Shown here one piece after another: positions 1 to 9,900 of a stretch of 64,000 bases of DNA. The stretch lies in contig OZ251545.1 of NCBI GenBank assembly GCA_965243335.1, positions 3,224,001-3,288,000 on the forward strand, in the 5' to 3' direction. Every line of letters starts with the position of its first letter. Positions within the stretch are counted from its first letter, which is position 1. The position numbers were made by a program, and so were the translations under genes. Below the pieces are notes generated by a model. That model searched no databases, was not told the DNA's origin, and worked only from the letters and a program-made list of their open reading frames with translations. This DNA comes from JAJDXW01 sp965243335. GTDB taxonomy: Bacteria; Pseudomonadota; Gammaproteobacteria; HK1.

Positions 1-810
1 GAACGGGTTCCGATGTTCGACAAGGAAGGCGACCCGGTGATGCTCGCCAACGGCAAGCAGCGGATGCGCACCATCATCCACAAGGAGCGGGTGTCCACCA
101 CCACGTTCGAGGGGCTCAAGAACTTCCGGCGCATCTTCAACGACCCCCAGGTGGGGACCTCGGTCCGCATCACCCTGACGTTCATCCTGTCGTCGGTCAG
201 CATCGAGCTGGTGCTCGGCTTCCTGCTCGCGGTCCTGTTCAACCGCCATCTCGCGGGGCGCGCCGCCATGCGCGCGGTCATGATCCTGCCGATCTTCGCG
301 ACCCCGCTCGCGGCCGGCTACCTCTTCTTCACCATCCTGTACGAGGAGGGCGGGCCGCTCGGCTTCCTCGGGTTCCCGTTCCTGTCGGACCCGGATTGGG
401 CGCTCGCGAGCGTCGTCTTCGTCGACATCTGGCAATGGACCCCGTTCTGCTTCCTCGTCTTCCTCGCCGCGCTCCAGTCGGTGCCGGACGAGCTGTACGA
501 GGCGGCGGTGGTCGACGGGGCGAACGGATGGCAGCTCCTCCGGATGGTGCTGCTCCCGGTGCTCGGGAACACCATCGTCATCGTCCTGCTGCTCAGGCTC
601 GCGGAGGCCCTCAAGATCTTCGACATCCCCTTCGCGCTGACCGGAGGGGGGCCGGGGATCGCGACCCAGTCGTACTCGTTCCTCGCCTTCCGGACCGGGA
701 TCCGCTTCTTCGACCTCGGCTACGCGAGCGCGCTCTGCTACGGCCTCCTCATCACCGTCATGATCATCATCATGCTGACCTTCCGGCGGCTGCGAGAGAC
801 CTATGGCTGA
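1..810 (+). CDS. Carbohydrate ABC transporter permease (MalF type), 5' end outside window
   Basis: Inner-membrane permease subunit of a sugar or polyol ABC importer. The frame is open to the left edge; the first ATG inside is at 13, but the four codons before it are also open and the protein is shorter than the usual 290-310 aa, so the first membrane segment is probably cut off. Several hydrophobic helices are visible. The EAA loop that docks on the ATPase is recognisable around YEAAVVDGANGWQLLRMV. The next permease gene lies 68 bp downstream, so both belong to one operon that starts to the left. The substrate cannot be read from the sequence. Family call is firm. Confidence 0.88.
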   Translation, partial: ERVPMFDKEGDPVMLANGKQRMRTIIHKERVSTTTFEGLKNFRRIFNDPQVGTSVRITLTFILSSVSIELVLGFLLAVLFNRHLAGRAAMRAVMILPIFATPLAAGYLFFTILYEEGGPLGFLGFPFLSDPDWALASVVFVDIWQWTPFCFLVFLAALQSVPDELYEAAVVDGANGWQLLRMVLLPVLGNTIVIVLLLRLAEALKIFDIPFALTGGGPGIATQSYSFLAFRTGIRFFDLGYASALCYGLLITVMIIIMLTFRRLRETYG

Positions 811-878
811 CCGGACGGGCGCGCCCGCCGGCCGTCCTCCGGGGAGGGGGGAGGCCGCCGCCGCGCGGCGGGAAGCCC

Positions 879-1748
879 GTGGCTGACCGGATGGGCGCGC
901 GGCTTCCCGGCCAGCGCGGGTTCGGCGAATCGCTCCTGTGGCTCCTCGCGGTCTGCGTGACCCTGCTGTTCTTCTTCCCGTTCTACTGGGCCATGTCCCA
1001 GGGGCTCCGCAACCCGATCGACACCTTCACCGTGTCCGGGCTCGGGGTCCCCTGGCTCAGCTTCGAGCCCACCATCGACAACTGGGTGACCCAGCTCTCG
1101 TCGCCCGAATCGCGCCGGGCGCTCGTGAACAGCACGGTGGTGTCGGTCTCCGCCGCGGCCCTCGCCCTCGCCCTCGGCACCCCCGCCGCCTACGCCCTCG
1201 CGCGCTTCCGCTTCCGCCGGATCCCGAACAAGGACATCACGATCTGGTTCCTCTCGCAGCGCGTCCTCCCCCCCGTCGCGACCGTGATCCCCTTCTACCT
1301 CGTCATGCGCGCGCTCGGACTCCTCGACACCCAGCTCGCCCTCATCCTCGTCAACGCCACCTTCGTCCTGCCCTTCGCGGTCGTGATCCTGCGCCAGACC
1401 TTCCTCGACCTGCCCCTGGAGCTGGAGGAGGCGGTCCTCGTGGACGGCGGGACCTACCGCACCGCCTTCGCCCGGGTGGCCCTCCCCCTCGCCGCGCCCA
1501 GCATCGCGGCGACCGCGCTCATCTCGTTCGCCTTCTCCTGGAACGAGTTCCTGTTCGCGATCACCCTCTCCAGCCGCGACAGCCTCACCATCCCGGTCCA
1601 CATCGCGGGATCGGTCGACACGCGCGGGGTCCAGTTCTGGTTCATGGCGGTGCGCGCGCTCATCGCCATGGTCCCGCCGGTGCTGATCGCCCTCCTCGCC
1701 CAGCGCTACATCGTGCGCGGCCTCACCCTGGGGGCGGTGAAGGGCTGA
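879..1748 (+). CDS. Carbohydrate ABC transporter permease (MalG type)
   Basis: Second permease of the left-edge importer, about 289 aa. It has an N-terminal membrane helix (LLWLLAVCVTLLFFFPFYWA), further hydrophobic helices, an EAA loop (LEEAVLVDGGTYRTAFARV) and the usual MalG-type tail ending RGLTLGAVKG. The open frame runs far upstream, but homology begins only here, so GTG 879 (or ATG 891) is the likely start. A nearly identical 21-bp copy of the start region lies at 804-824 in another frame, so the start assignment is uncertain. The gene ends 45 bp before the end of the convergent ATPase gene. Confidence 0.88.
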   Translation: MADRMGARLPGQRGFGESLLWLLAVCVTLLFFFPFYWAMSQGLRNPIDTFTVSGLGVPWLSFEPTIDNWVTQLSSPESRRALVNSTVVSVSAAALALALGTPAAYALARFRFRRIPNKDITIWFLSQRVLPPVATVIPFYLVMRALGLLDTQLALILVNATFVLPFAVVILRQTFLDLPLELEEAVLVDGGTYRTAFARVALPLAAPSIAATALISFAFSWNEFLFAITLSSRDSLTIPVHIAGSVDTRGVQFWFMAVRALIAMVPPVLIALLAQRYIVRGLTLGAVKG

Positions 1749-1793
1749 TCCCGGAAGGCGGGGCCGGGCCGGCCGCGACCCGGCGGGGCCGGG

Positions 1794-2993
1794 TCAGGCG
1801 GCTGGCGGGGCGGCCCTGGCCCCCGGAATGAGGGCTCCGCTCTCCCGGTCGAACAGCAGGGAGTCCTCCGGGCGGAAGCCGATGCGGACCTCGTCGCCGA
1901 CCGCGAAACGCACCCCGGCGCCGCCTTCCAGCACCCGCACCCCGCCCATCGCGGTCTCGACGAGATAGAGGGTCTCGCGCCCCATCGGCTCGACCTGGTC
2001 GATCCGGCCGGCGAGCCCGTGCGCGTCGAAGCGGACGTGCTCGGGGCGGATCCCGAGGACCACTTCCCCCGGGAATGCTTCCTGCGGGGCTACTTCCCCT
2101 GGCGCCACTTCCCCCGGGACCACTTCCCCCGGGGCCACTTCCTGCGGGGCCGCCTCCCCCGGGACCGCCCTGCCCGCCCCGCCCGCCGCGCCGCCGCCCT
2201 CCCCTGCGCGTTCGAGCCGCAGCCGCAGGCCGTTGACGACGACCTCCCCGCCCTCCACCTGCCCGGCCAGCACGTTGATCGGCGGGGCGCCCACGAAGCC
2301 CGCGACGAACAGGCTCGCCGGGCGCGCGTACAGGTCCGTCGGGGCCGCCACCTGCTCGATACGGCCCTTCGACATGCACACGATCCGGTCCGCCATCGTC
2401 GTCGCCTCGACCTGGTCGTGGGTGACGAGGATCGTGGTCACCCCGAGCTGGCGCTGAAGTCGCTTGATCTCCGTCCGCATGGTCAGGCGCAGGGTCGCGT
2501 CGAGGTTGGACAGGGGCTCGTCGAGCAGCAGTAGCTGGGGCTCCTTGACGAGCGCCCGCGCGAGCGCGACCCGCTGCTGCTGGCCGCCCGACATCTCGCC
2601 CGGCCGGCGGTCGAGGAGGTCGCGCACCTGCACGAGCCCGGCGATCGCCTCGACCCGGCGCCGGGCCTCCGCGTCCGGGACCTTCTTGAACCGGAGCGGG
2701 AACGCGATGTTCTCGCGCACGCTCATGTGGGGGTAGAGCGCGTAGGACTGGAACACGATGCCGACGTTGCGGTCCCTCGACTCGACCTCGTTCACGCGCG
2801 CGCCGTCGAAGCGCATGGTCCCGGCCGAGGGCGCGTAGATCCCGGCCAGCATGAAGAGGGTCGTGGACTTGCCGCACCCCGAGGGGCCGAGGACGGCGAC
2901 GAACTCGCCGTCCTCGATCACGAGGTCCACGTCCTCGACCGCGACCACCCCTCCCCACTCCTTGCGGATCCCGGAAAGCTCGATCCTCGCCAT
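1794..2993 (-). CDS. ABC transporter ATP-binding protein (MalK/UgpC family)
   Basis: Cytoplasmic ATPase of a carbohydrate importer, 399 aa. Walker A is GPSGCGKST near residue 37, the Q-loop is FQSYALYP, the signature is MSGGQQQRVALARAL, Walker B is LLLLDEP, and the switch histidine is in LVTHD. The C-terminal TOBE/OB region (GIRPEHVRF, GFRPEDSLLF) is typical of MalK/UgpC. It is interrupted by a low-complexity run of PGEV/APQE-like pentapeptides around residues 275-315, encoded by 15-bp repeats. It is the last gene of the minus-strand set (binding protein, permease, permease, ATPase) and could also serve the convergent permease pair, which shows no ATPase of its own in the window. Confidence 0.93.
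   Translation of the reverse strand: MARIELSGIRKEWGGVVAVEDVDLVIEDGEFVAVLGPSGCGKSTTLFMLAGIYAPSAGTMRFDGARVNEVESRDRNVGIVFQSYALYPHMSVRENIAFPLRFKKVPDAEARRRVEAIAGLVQVRDLLDRRPGEMSGGQQQRVALARALVKEPQLLLLDEPLSNLDATLRLTMRTEIKRLQRQLGVTTILVTHDQVEATTMADRIVCMSKGRIEQVAAPTDLYARPASLFVAGFVGAPPINVLAGQVEGGEVVVNGLRLRLERAGEGGGAAGGAGRAVPGEAAPQEVAPGEVVPGEVAPGEVAPQEAFPGEVVLGIRPEHVRFDAHGLAGRIDQVEPMGRETLYLVETAMGGVRVLEGGAGVRFAVGDEVRIGFRPEDSLLFDRESGALIPGARAAPPAA
2061..2165. repeat. Degenerate 15-bp tandem repeats inside the ATPase gene
   Basis: About seven imperfect copies of a CACTTCCCCCGGGAC-like 15-mer. On the minus strand they encode the pentapeptide series VxPGE/VAPQE between the ATPase domain and the last part of the TOBE domain. 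The period is a multiple of three, so copy-number change would keep the frame. Confidence 0.8.
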
Positions 2994-3018
2994 GCCCGCG
3001 TCCGCCCTCCCGCCCCGG

Positions 3019-4188
3019 CTATCCCTTGATCCCGCCGAGGCTCATCTGCACCAGGAACCGCTGGCAGAAGAGGTAGAGCACGAGGCTCGGCAGGATGTAG
3101 AACACCGCCACCGCCGCGACGATCCCGTAGTCCACCCCCATGATGTCGTCCGCCACCCACCACAGGTAGAGGCTCATCATCCAGTTCGCCTTCTCGAACA
3201 GGAGGGTCCGCACGAACACGTACTCCTCCCACCCGCGGATGAAGGCGAAGACCCCGATGGCGAGCATCCCGACCTTCACCTGCGGGAGCACCACCTTGAG
3301 GAACGCCTGGCGGCGCGAGGCGCCGTCGGTCATCGCCGACATCTCTATGTCCCAGGGGACCGCGTCGAAGAACCCCTTCATGATGAAGATCGCGAACGGC
3401 AGCTCCAGGGTGCAGATGACGAGGATGACCCCGGTGATGGTATCCAGCATCCCGATCCAGTGCATGAGGAGGAAGATCGGGATGATGAGGGTCATCGCGG
3501 GAAAGGCGTGGAGCACGAGCAGCGCCTGCAGGAAGCTCGCCCGCCCGGCGAAGGCGAAGCGCGAGACGTAGTAGCCGGCGAGGGTCGCGACCGCGACCAC
3601 CAGCGCGGTCTGGGTGACCGCGAGGAGCAGGCTGTTCCGGAACGCGACCCAGACCGAGGGGAACTGCGCGTAGTGGGTCGCCTGCCCGCGCCCGGGGAGG
3701 TCCCGGACGATGTCGGCGACCCAGAAGAACCGGTAGTTCTCGAAGTGGAGGTAGGGGCCGATCGCGACCGCGAGGGCGATGGCGGCGGCCCCGGCCACGA
3801 ACCCGGCGAGGACCCACTGCTGGCGCCGGCGGGGCAGCAGCATCCGGCCGAGCGCGAAGGCGATGACCGCGGGGATCAGGACCCCGCAGGCCCGCCACAG
3901 GGCGAGCGATTCGACCCCGCCGGTCTTCGCCGAGAACGAGATCGTGAGCACCCAGAAGTAGGGCAGGAGGATCGGGATCGAGGCGAGGACGAGGAACCCC
4001 ACGAGGGCCGCGTTGCCGAGCGCGCGCCGGCGGCGCGCGCGCGCGGCGAGCCGGTCCCAGTCGTACTGGCCGCGGGCGCCGCCGCCGTCCCCCACGCTCC
4101 CTCGGGCGGGCGCGGGCGCCGCTTCGGCAGGTACGGCCTCCGCCCCGGCGGGCGAGGCGGGCGGCGGCGGCGGGGCGCGCCCGGCCAC
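3019..4188 (-). CDS. Carbohydrate ABC transporter permease (MalG type), extended form
   Basis: Inner-membrane permease, 389 aa, clearly longer than the usual 270-300. A proline/alanine-rich cytoplasmic N-terminus of about 70 residues is followed by the first helix (NAALVGFLVLASIPILLPYFWVL). Two extra hydrophobic helices (ACGVLIPAVIAFALG and WVLAGFVAGAAAIALAVAIG) come before the conserved permease core. The EAA loop is MSAMTDGASRRQAFLKVVLPQ, and the end LGGIKG is typical. The start ATG at 4188 lies one base from the end of the upstream permease gene, so the two are translationally linked. The true start could be internal because the N-terminus is low complexity. Confidence 0.9.
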   Translation of the reverse strand: MAGRAPPPPPASPAGAEAVPAEAAPAPARGSVGDGGGARGQYDWDRLAARARRRRALGNAALVGFLVLASIPILLPYFWVLTISFSAKTGGVESLALWRACGVLIPAVIAFALGRMLLPRRRQQWVLAGFVAGAAAIALAVAIGPYLHFENYRFFWVADIVRDLPGRGQATHYAQFPSVWVAFRNSLLLAVTQTALVVAVATLAGYYVSRFAFAGRASFLQALLVLHAFPAMTLIIPIFLLMHWIGMLDTITGVILVICTLELPFAIFIMKGFFDAVPWDIEMSAMTDGASRRQAFLKVVLPQVKVGMLAIGVFAFIRGWEEYVFVRTLLFEKANWMMSLYLWWVADDIMGVDYGIVAAVAVFYILPSLVLYLFCQRFLVQMSLGGIKG

Positions 4189-4189
4189 G

Positions 4190-5113
4190 TCAGTGCACCT
4201 CGATGCGGGGGTGCTGGAGCAGGCGCTTCATGTCGAAGAACCGCCACATGAGGAGGGAGGCGGCGATGCCGATGAGGACGAGCACGAGGGCGAGCGCCGC
4301 GCCGTAGCCGTACTGGCCGTTCTCGAACGCCCGCTTGTACACGTAGAGGGCGTACACGGTGGTGTCGTAGAACGGCCCGCCGTCGGTGATGAGCCAGATG
4401 TACTCGAAGCTCACGAGGAGGGACAGGGTCTGGTAGACGGTGATGAAGCTGAGCGGCCAGCGGATCGCGGGCAGGGTGATGTGCCGCACGGTCGCGAGCG
4501 CCCCGGCCCCGTCGGCCCGCGCCGCGTGGAACAGGTGCTCCGGGATCGACCGGATCGCGGAGGTGAAGATGATCATCCCCATGGACGCGCCGATGAAGCC
4601 GTTGGCGATCACGATGAGCATGACCGGCGCGTTGCTCCGCATGTCCACCGGGTCGAGCCCCACCGCGAGGAGGACCTGGTTCATGAGCCCGCGCTCCGCG
4701 GGGTCCACCACCCACAGCCACATCAGCGCGTAGACCACCGAGGGGCTCATGCGCGGGAGCAGCCACACCGAGCGGAAGAACGCCCCGAGCCGTTCGGACA
4801 CCGCGGTGGTCGTCAGCGCGAGCACGAGGCCGAAGGTCACGTTGAAGATGGCGAGGGTGAAGAAGACGTAGACCAGGGTGAGCGCGAGCGACTTGGTAAG
4901 GCGCGAATCGCGCGTGAACATGCGCTCGAACTGGGCGGTCGTGAACTCGGTGATGCGGAGGGTCCGGCCGAGGTCGGTGAACGAGATGATGAGGTCGACG
5001 ACGACCGGGGCGATGAAGAAGAGCAGCAGCAGGACGATCGCCGGCCCGAGGAAGAGGCAGAGGTTGGCCGACTGGCGGCTCCACGCCCGGGCGCGGGGCG
5101 GCGGCGCCCGCAT
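4190..5113 (-). CDS. Carbohydrate ABC transporter permease (MalF type)
   Basis: First permease of the minus-strand importer, 307 aa from ATG 5113 (MRAPPPRARAW). The long open frame upstream of this ATG is GC-rich antisense noise over the spacer and the binding-protein gene. A membrane helix follows directly (LCLFLGPAIVLLLLFFIAPVVV). The EAA loop is FHAARADGAGALATVRHITLP, and the C-terminal helix is LALVLVLIGIAASLLMW. It is separated from the binding-protein gene by a 215-bp spacer with a strong hairpin, and is nearly contiguous with the next permease. Confidence 0.9.
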   Translation of the reverse strand: MRAPPPRARAWSRQSANLCLFLGPAIVLLLLFFIAPVVVDLIISFTDLGRTLRITEFTTAQFERMFTRDSRLTKSLALTLVYVFFTLAIFNVTFGLVLALTTTAVSERLGAFFRSVWLLPRMSPSVVYALMWLWVVDPAERGLMNQVLLAVGLDPVDMRSNAPVMLIVIANGFIGASMGMIIFTSAIRSIPEHLFHAARADGAGALATVRHITLPAIRWPLSFITVYQTLSLLVSFEYIWLITDGGPFYDTTVYALYVYKRAFENGQYGYGAALALVLVLIGIAASLLMWRFFDMKRLLQHPRIEVH

Positions 5114-5283
5114 CGGGGCCGGGGCGCCGCCGGGCGCGGCCCGCCCGCCCGACGAGGACGAGGGGAGCGGGGAGGCGGCGGGCCGGTCGGACGGGCTCAC
5201 GGGGGGCAGCCGGCGCAGCCAGGCTCGCTCGCTCGCGGCGGGCCGCGAAGGCGGGAGGAAGGCAGGCCCCGGAAACCGTGCCG

Positions 5284-5317
5284 GGGGGAGGGGGCCGCGT
5301 CCGCAGCCCCCTCCCCC
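5284..5317. other. Stem-loop between binding-protein and permease genes
   Basis: A perfect 12-bp inverted repeat (GGGGGAGGGGGC / GCCCCCTCCCCC) with a 10-base loop lies just after the binding-protein stop on the minus strand. Such hairpins after binding-protein genes stabilise that message or attenuate transcription into the permeases; that role is inferred from position. Confidence 0.65.
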
Positions 5318-5328
5318 GCGGCCGCCCC

Positions 5329-6708
5329 TCAGTCGAGGATGACCACTTCGTCGCCGAGCTCGCCTTCCAGCTCCTCGACCACGAACTCCGCCGCCTCCTC
5401 GGGGCTCAGACGGCCGGTCTCGACCCCCTGGATGCCCTTGTAGACGATCGCGTTGTACTGGCCGATGTTGGCGTGGTTCGGCATGAAGCCCGAGTACTCG
5501 AGCATCGGGGTGCCCGCCCGGAGCGCCCATCCTTCGGCCACGAAGTCCCGCATCGCCGTCTGTCCGTAGTTGATGGGGGTGTGGAACGTGCTCAGGGCAT
5601 GGTCCGTATTCGGGACCGGCTGGCTCGCGAGGGCCACCAGGTACGCGGCCAGCTCGGCGCGCGGCGAGGCGGGGTTGACCACGTAGATGATCGGGTGCGA
5701 GAGGTTGGCGGGGCGGCCTCCCTTGCGCTCCGCCGGAGAGTGGATCCAGCCGATCTTGTGGAAGTACTCCTCCTCGTTCGAGAGCCCGAACGCCCTCATC
5801 TGGTGGCCGACGTTCCAGATCCCGTGGAACTTGAGGAAGCTCTCCCCGCCCCGGAACGCGGCGTGCACCGAGTCCCACACCCAGGCGGTCATGTTCTCGG
5901 GCAGCACCCCCTGGTCCACCGCGTACCTGAGCCACTTGTAGAAGGCGGTGAGCCCGGAGCGGCTCATCTGGAGCTTCGCCTGCTCGTCGTCGTAGGGGTC
6001 GATCCCGAAGCTCTCCATGGTCATCTGGAAGTCGGGGCCGACGTTCGGCCGGTGCACCATGCCGTACTTGGCGGCCCCGCTGTCCATGACCTCCTTGGCG
6101 AGGTCCACGAGGTCGTAGATGGTGAAGTCACCGGACTCGACGGCGGCCGGCAGCCCCTCGATGAACTCCTCGGACTTGCCCGCCTGGCGCAGCATGTCCT
6201 TGTTGTAGAAGAACATGCGGACCTCGGAGTCCTGCGGGACCCCGTGCCGGGCGCCCTTGTAGCGCACCGAATCCCAGAGCACGTCGATGACGTCGCCGTA
6301 GAACTCGGGGTTGGCGGCGATGTGGTCCTCGAGGTTCATCGCGTAGCCGGCCTCGGTGAAGGCCCCGATCCACTCGTGGGCGGCGACGTACACGTCCGGC
6401 CCCTTGTCGGCCGCGAACGCCTTCAGGAGGTCGAGCGCGTCCGCGTCGAATCCCTTCGCGTTGTTCTCGTGGAGCTCGACCTTCACCCGCAGGTCCGAGC
6501 CCGCGGCGGCGAGCATCTTGTTCAGGGTGTCGCCCGCCTTGACGACGTTGCCGCCCCGAAGCGGGCCGGAGCGGTCGGCGCGGCTCCAGAGCTTGACGGC
6601 GACCTCCTCGGCCGCGGCGGCCCGTATCGGCGCGTCGAAGCCCGCGCCGGCGGCGAGGATCCCGGTCGCGAGGGCCGCGACCGTCGTGTTGCGAAGCATG
6701 TTCTTCAT
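5329..6708 (-). CDS. ABC transporter extracellular solute-binding protein (carbohydrate type)
   Basis: Periplasmic substrate-binding protein, 459 aa, family 1-like. The N-terminus MKNMLRNTTVAALATGILAAGAGF is a signal peptide with a likely cleavage near RAAAA-EE. The mature part has the usual features: AADKGPDVYVAAHEWIGAF for the first lobe and FHGIWNVGHQMRAFG plus SHPIIYVVNPASPR in the hinge and second lobe. It is the first gene of the minus-strand operon and would set its specificity. Glycerol kinase lies about 5 kb away, so glycerol or another polyol is possible, but the ligand cannot be deduced. Confidence 0.9.
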   Translation of the reverse strand: MKNMLRNTTVAALATGILAAGAGFDAPIRAAAAEEVAVKLWSRADRSGPLRGGNVVKAGDTLNKMLAAAGSDLRVKVELHENNAKGFDADALDLLKAFAADKGPDVYVAAHEWIGAFTEAGYAMNLEDHIAANPEFYGDVIDVLWDSVRYKGARHGVPQDSEVRMFFYNKDMLRQAGKSEEFIEGLPAAVESGDFTIYDLVDLAKEVMDSGAAKYGMVHRPNVGPDFQMTMESFGIDPYDDEQAKLQMSRSGLTAFYKWLRYAVDQGVLPENMTAWVWDSVHAAFRGGESFLKFHGIWNVGHQMRAFGLSNEEEYFHKIGWIHSPAERKGGRPANLSHPIIYVVNPASPRAELAAYLVALASQPVPNTDHALSTFHTPINYGQTAMRDFVAEGWALRAGTPMLEYSGFMPNHANIGQYNAIVYKGIQGVETGRLSPEEAAEFVVEELEGELGDEVVILD

Positions 6709-6882
6709 GGTCCGATCTCCTCGGATTCTTCAGATTCAGGTCCTGTTCGGATAGCGATCCGCGGCGGCGCCCGGACGGACGGAGGAGGACGGTCGAGCCG
6801 GAACGGCGATCCGGATGGATACCGATCCGTCCCGACCGCACCCGCGCCCGCCCGGCGCCGCGCCCCCATCTTACACCCGCGG

Positions 6883-6922
6883 CCGGAAGGCGGCGGCGGG
6901 CGGCTTGTTCGCCGCCTTCCGG
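6883..6922. other. Long inverted repeat in the binding-protein/autotransporter divergent spacer
   Basis: CCGGAAGGCGGCG (6883-6895) and its exact complement CGCCGCCTTCCGG (6910-6922) can form a 13-bp stem with a 14-base loop about 75 bp before the autotransporter start. No T-run follows. It may be a leader structure or an operator. The rest of the 6709-6997 spacer shows no gene. Confidence 0.6.
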
Positions 6923-6997
6923 CGTGGTTAGATGCGTTGGAGCCTGCCGGCCCTCCGCGGGCGGCGGCAGATGCGGAAACAGACGAGGAGAACCAGG

Positions 6998-9900
6998 GTG
7001 GACAGCTCCACGCTCGACCACGGCTCCGGTGGGATTCACGGCGCACGTCACACCGGGGGCTCCGCCGGGCGGCCGGTCCGCGGGCCTGGAGCCGCGATGG
7101 CGGCTGCGGCTCTCGTGCTCCTCGCGGCGCTGCTCCTCGCGCCGGGCGGGGCGCGCGCGGCGGACGAATGCGGGGCCCTGTCGAGCGGGGCGGCCTCCTG
7201 CACGAACCAGGCTTTCGGGTCCGGCATCTCCTACACGGTCGCGAGCGGCGCCGGCAACCTCGGGCTCACCGTCGGGGGCGGCGCGGCGACCGAGATCACG
7301 GCGAGCGGCGCCAGCCATGGCGTCGCGTTGTCGATGGGCGTGACCACCACCGGCAACATGGCCCTCACGGTCGGCAGCGCGGGCGCGGTCGAGATCGTGG
7401 AGGACTCCACCGCGAGCCACGGCATCCATCTGCGCCAGGACGGCAGCGGCACGGCCACCGCGGACATCAGGAGCGGCGTGACGATCGGAACCGCGAGCGC
7501 CCCGATGGGAACCGACGGCGTCCGCTTCGATCTGTTCAGAAACACCACCAACAAGGGCGGCGACAGGGCCAGCCTGATGAGCGGGGCCGAGATCCATGCC
7601 GCCGGCAGGGGCCTCGTGCTCTTCAGGGCGTGGGACGCCCAGACCAACGCGGCGACGACCCTCACCAACACCGGCGCCGTCAGCGCGGGGGTCGGCAACG
7701 CCGCCAGCACCGCCCTCGGCAACCTCCGGCCGCATGGCATCCTCCTCAACATCGCGCCGCCCACCGACGCCGGCTTCAACGGCGACGCCACGCTCACCAA
7801 TTCGGGCCCCGTCACGGTCTCGGGCGGCTATGACGGCATCCGCATGGTCTACAACACCCATGGCGACGCCGTGGTGGACAACCGGACCGGCGGGGACGTC
7901 ACGGCGACGGCGGCGGGCGGAAGGGGCATCGCGCTCCTTCACAGCACCGGCGACGGCGCCGCCACGATCAGGAACGCCGCCACCATCAACGCGGCCGGCG
8001 ACAGCGCCGACAACAACGGCACTTGGCAGGGCGCCATCGCCCTGAGAAGGAACGGGGGCACCATCGCCGGCGTCGCGCTCATCGAGAACCGCGGCGACGT
8101 CACGGCGACGGCCGCCAGCGCCATCTACGTGTATTCGCTGCACGGGGTCATCCGGGTGATCAACCGCGGGGATCTTTCGGGGGCGGGGAGCCTCGGTCGC
8201 GGCATCCATGCGTGGACCGAGGGCAATGGCGCCGTGACGGTCACGAGCACCGGCGGCGAGATCGCATCGGCGTCCGCGCAAGGCATCCACGTTCGAAGCG
8301 ACGGCGCGGGCGCGGTCGAGATTTCGAGCGCCAGCGACATCTCGGCCCGCACGGGCGTTCTGGCCGAGGTCACGCGCGCCAGCGCGATGGGCGAGACGCG
8401 CGCGGCGGAGGATCAGCCCCTCATCGGCGTCACCTGGACGGGGACCTTCGCGCGCGACGCGGCGAAGACCGCGGCGGACGACCGGGGCCGTTTCGCGGCG
8501 GCGACCGCCGCGGACGTGCTCTCCTTCGACCAGGAGTCGGCGGCCGGGAAGGCCCTCGATGGGTCGCTCCGCTACGGCGGGGCGGCGGGCATCGAGGCGC
8601 ACGCCCTGTCCTGGCGCGACGTGGTGACGGCGGTGGCGAAAGGCGACGACCCGGGCACGATCGCGGACGACACGGCGCAGATGAATCTGCTGTCGACGAC
8701 GCACGCCGATTCGCGGAGGGCGGCCATCCTGGCGCGGTTCCGGGCGGCGCTGCGGAACGCGGACCTCGCGGTCGCGGCGGCGGTCCTCACCGACGTCGAC
8801 AGCACCGCCACGAGCGTGGACGACCTGGACGACACGGAGATCGTGGCGTACCTGAGCACGAACGACGCGGACACGAGAAGCCTGCTGCGGAACGTGCTGG
8901 CGCAGGGCCTCTCGGACAAGGAGAAGGCGGTGCTGCGCGCGGTGGCGACGAACACCGGGCTCGACACGGCGCTCGACGACGCGGACGCGGGCTTCGACAA
9001 CGCCTACAAGACGGCGGTGCGGGCGCTGCTCGACCGCTACAACGTCGGGAACATCCGCGTCTACATGAACGAGGGCTCCATCGACTCGCGCGGCGACGGC
9101 ATCCGCGCCTACTACGCGACGCCCCACGCCAGCAACGGCACCATCTGGGTCACCGTCGCCGAGGGCGCGACCGTCACCGGCGCCAAGGCGGGCATCTACG
9201 CGGCGAACGCGGGGGTGGGCGGCATCAACATCTCCGTCGACGAAGGCGCCAAGGTGACCGGCGGCGAGGCGGGCATCTACGTCGAGGGCGCGGGCCTGGG
9301 CGACCTGATGGTCTCCCCATGGCGCACGGTCCTGGAGCTGGAGGAGGACGCGGACGTGACCGGCCTGCGCCAGCAGCTCGTCTCGGTGTACGGCACGGTG
9401 ACGGGCGGGACGGACGCGGCCGTGCATCTCGCGGGCGGCGGGATGCTGCTGGTCGGTCTGGACGGCAAGGTGCACGCCGGCCGTTCGGGGAACGGCGTTC
9501 TGGTGAACGATCCGGGGGTGGCGCACGTCCACATCCAGGGCGAGGTGAAGGGCGCCGAGGGCGGAGATGCGGCGGTGCGCCTGACGGGCGGCGGCAGCGT
9601 GCGGGTCAGCGCGACCGGGAGGGTGCTGGCCAACGGCGCCGACCGCGCCATCCGGACCGACGACCCGCCCGGGGACGACACGCCGATGGCCAAGGTGACC
9701 CTGGTGGTCAGCACCACCCCGGAGGTGGAAGACAAGGTGTCGAGGGAGGACGTCCAGTCACTGCTGGACCGGGTGCAGGGCTCCATCGGCGCCGGTCCGG
9801 CCGCCGACGGCGCACCCGGGAACGTGGTGGTGTCGCTCGGAGACGATTCCGGCGGAACAATCGAAAACGCAATAAACCCCGCGAACGGAATGATTGCCCT

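Noticed and set aside
6128..9532. 1,134-codon minus-strand open frame antisense to the autotransporter
   Set aside because: Composition is Arg/Ala/Val/His shadow of the plus-strand gene and also overlaps the binding-protein gene. No conserved motif.
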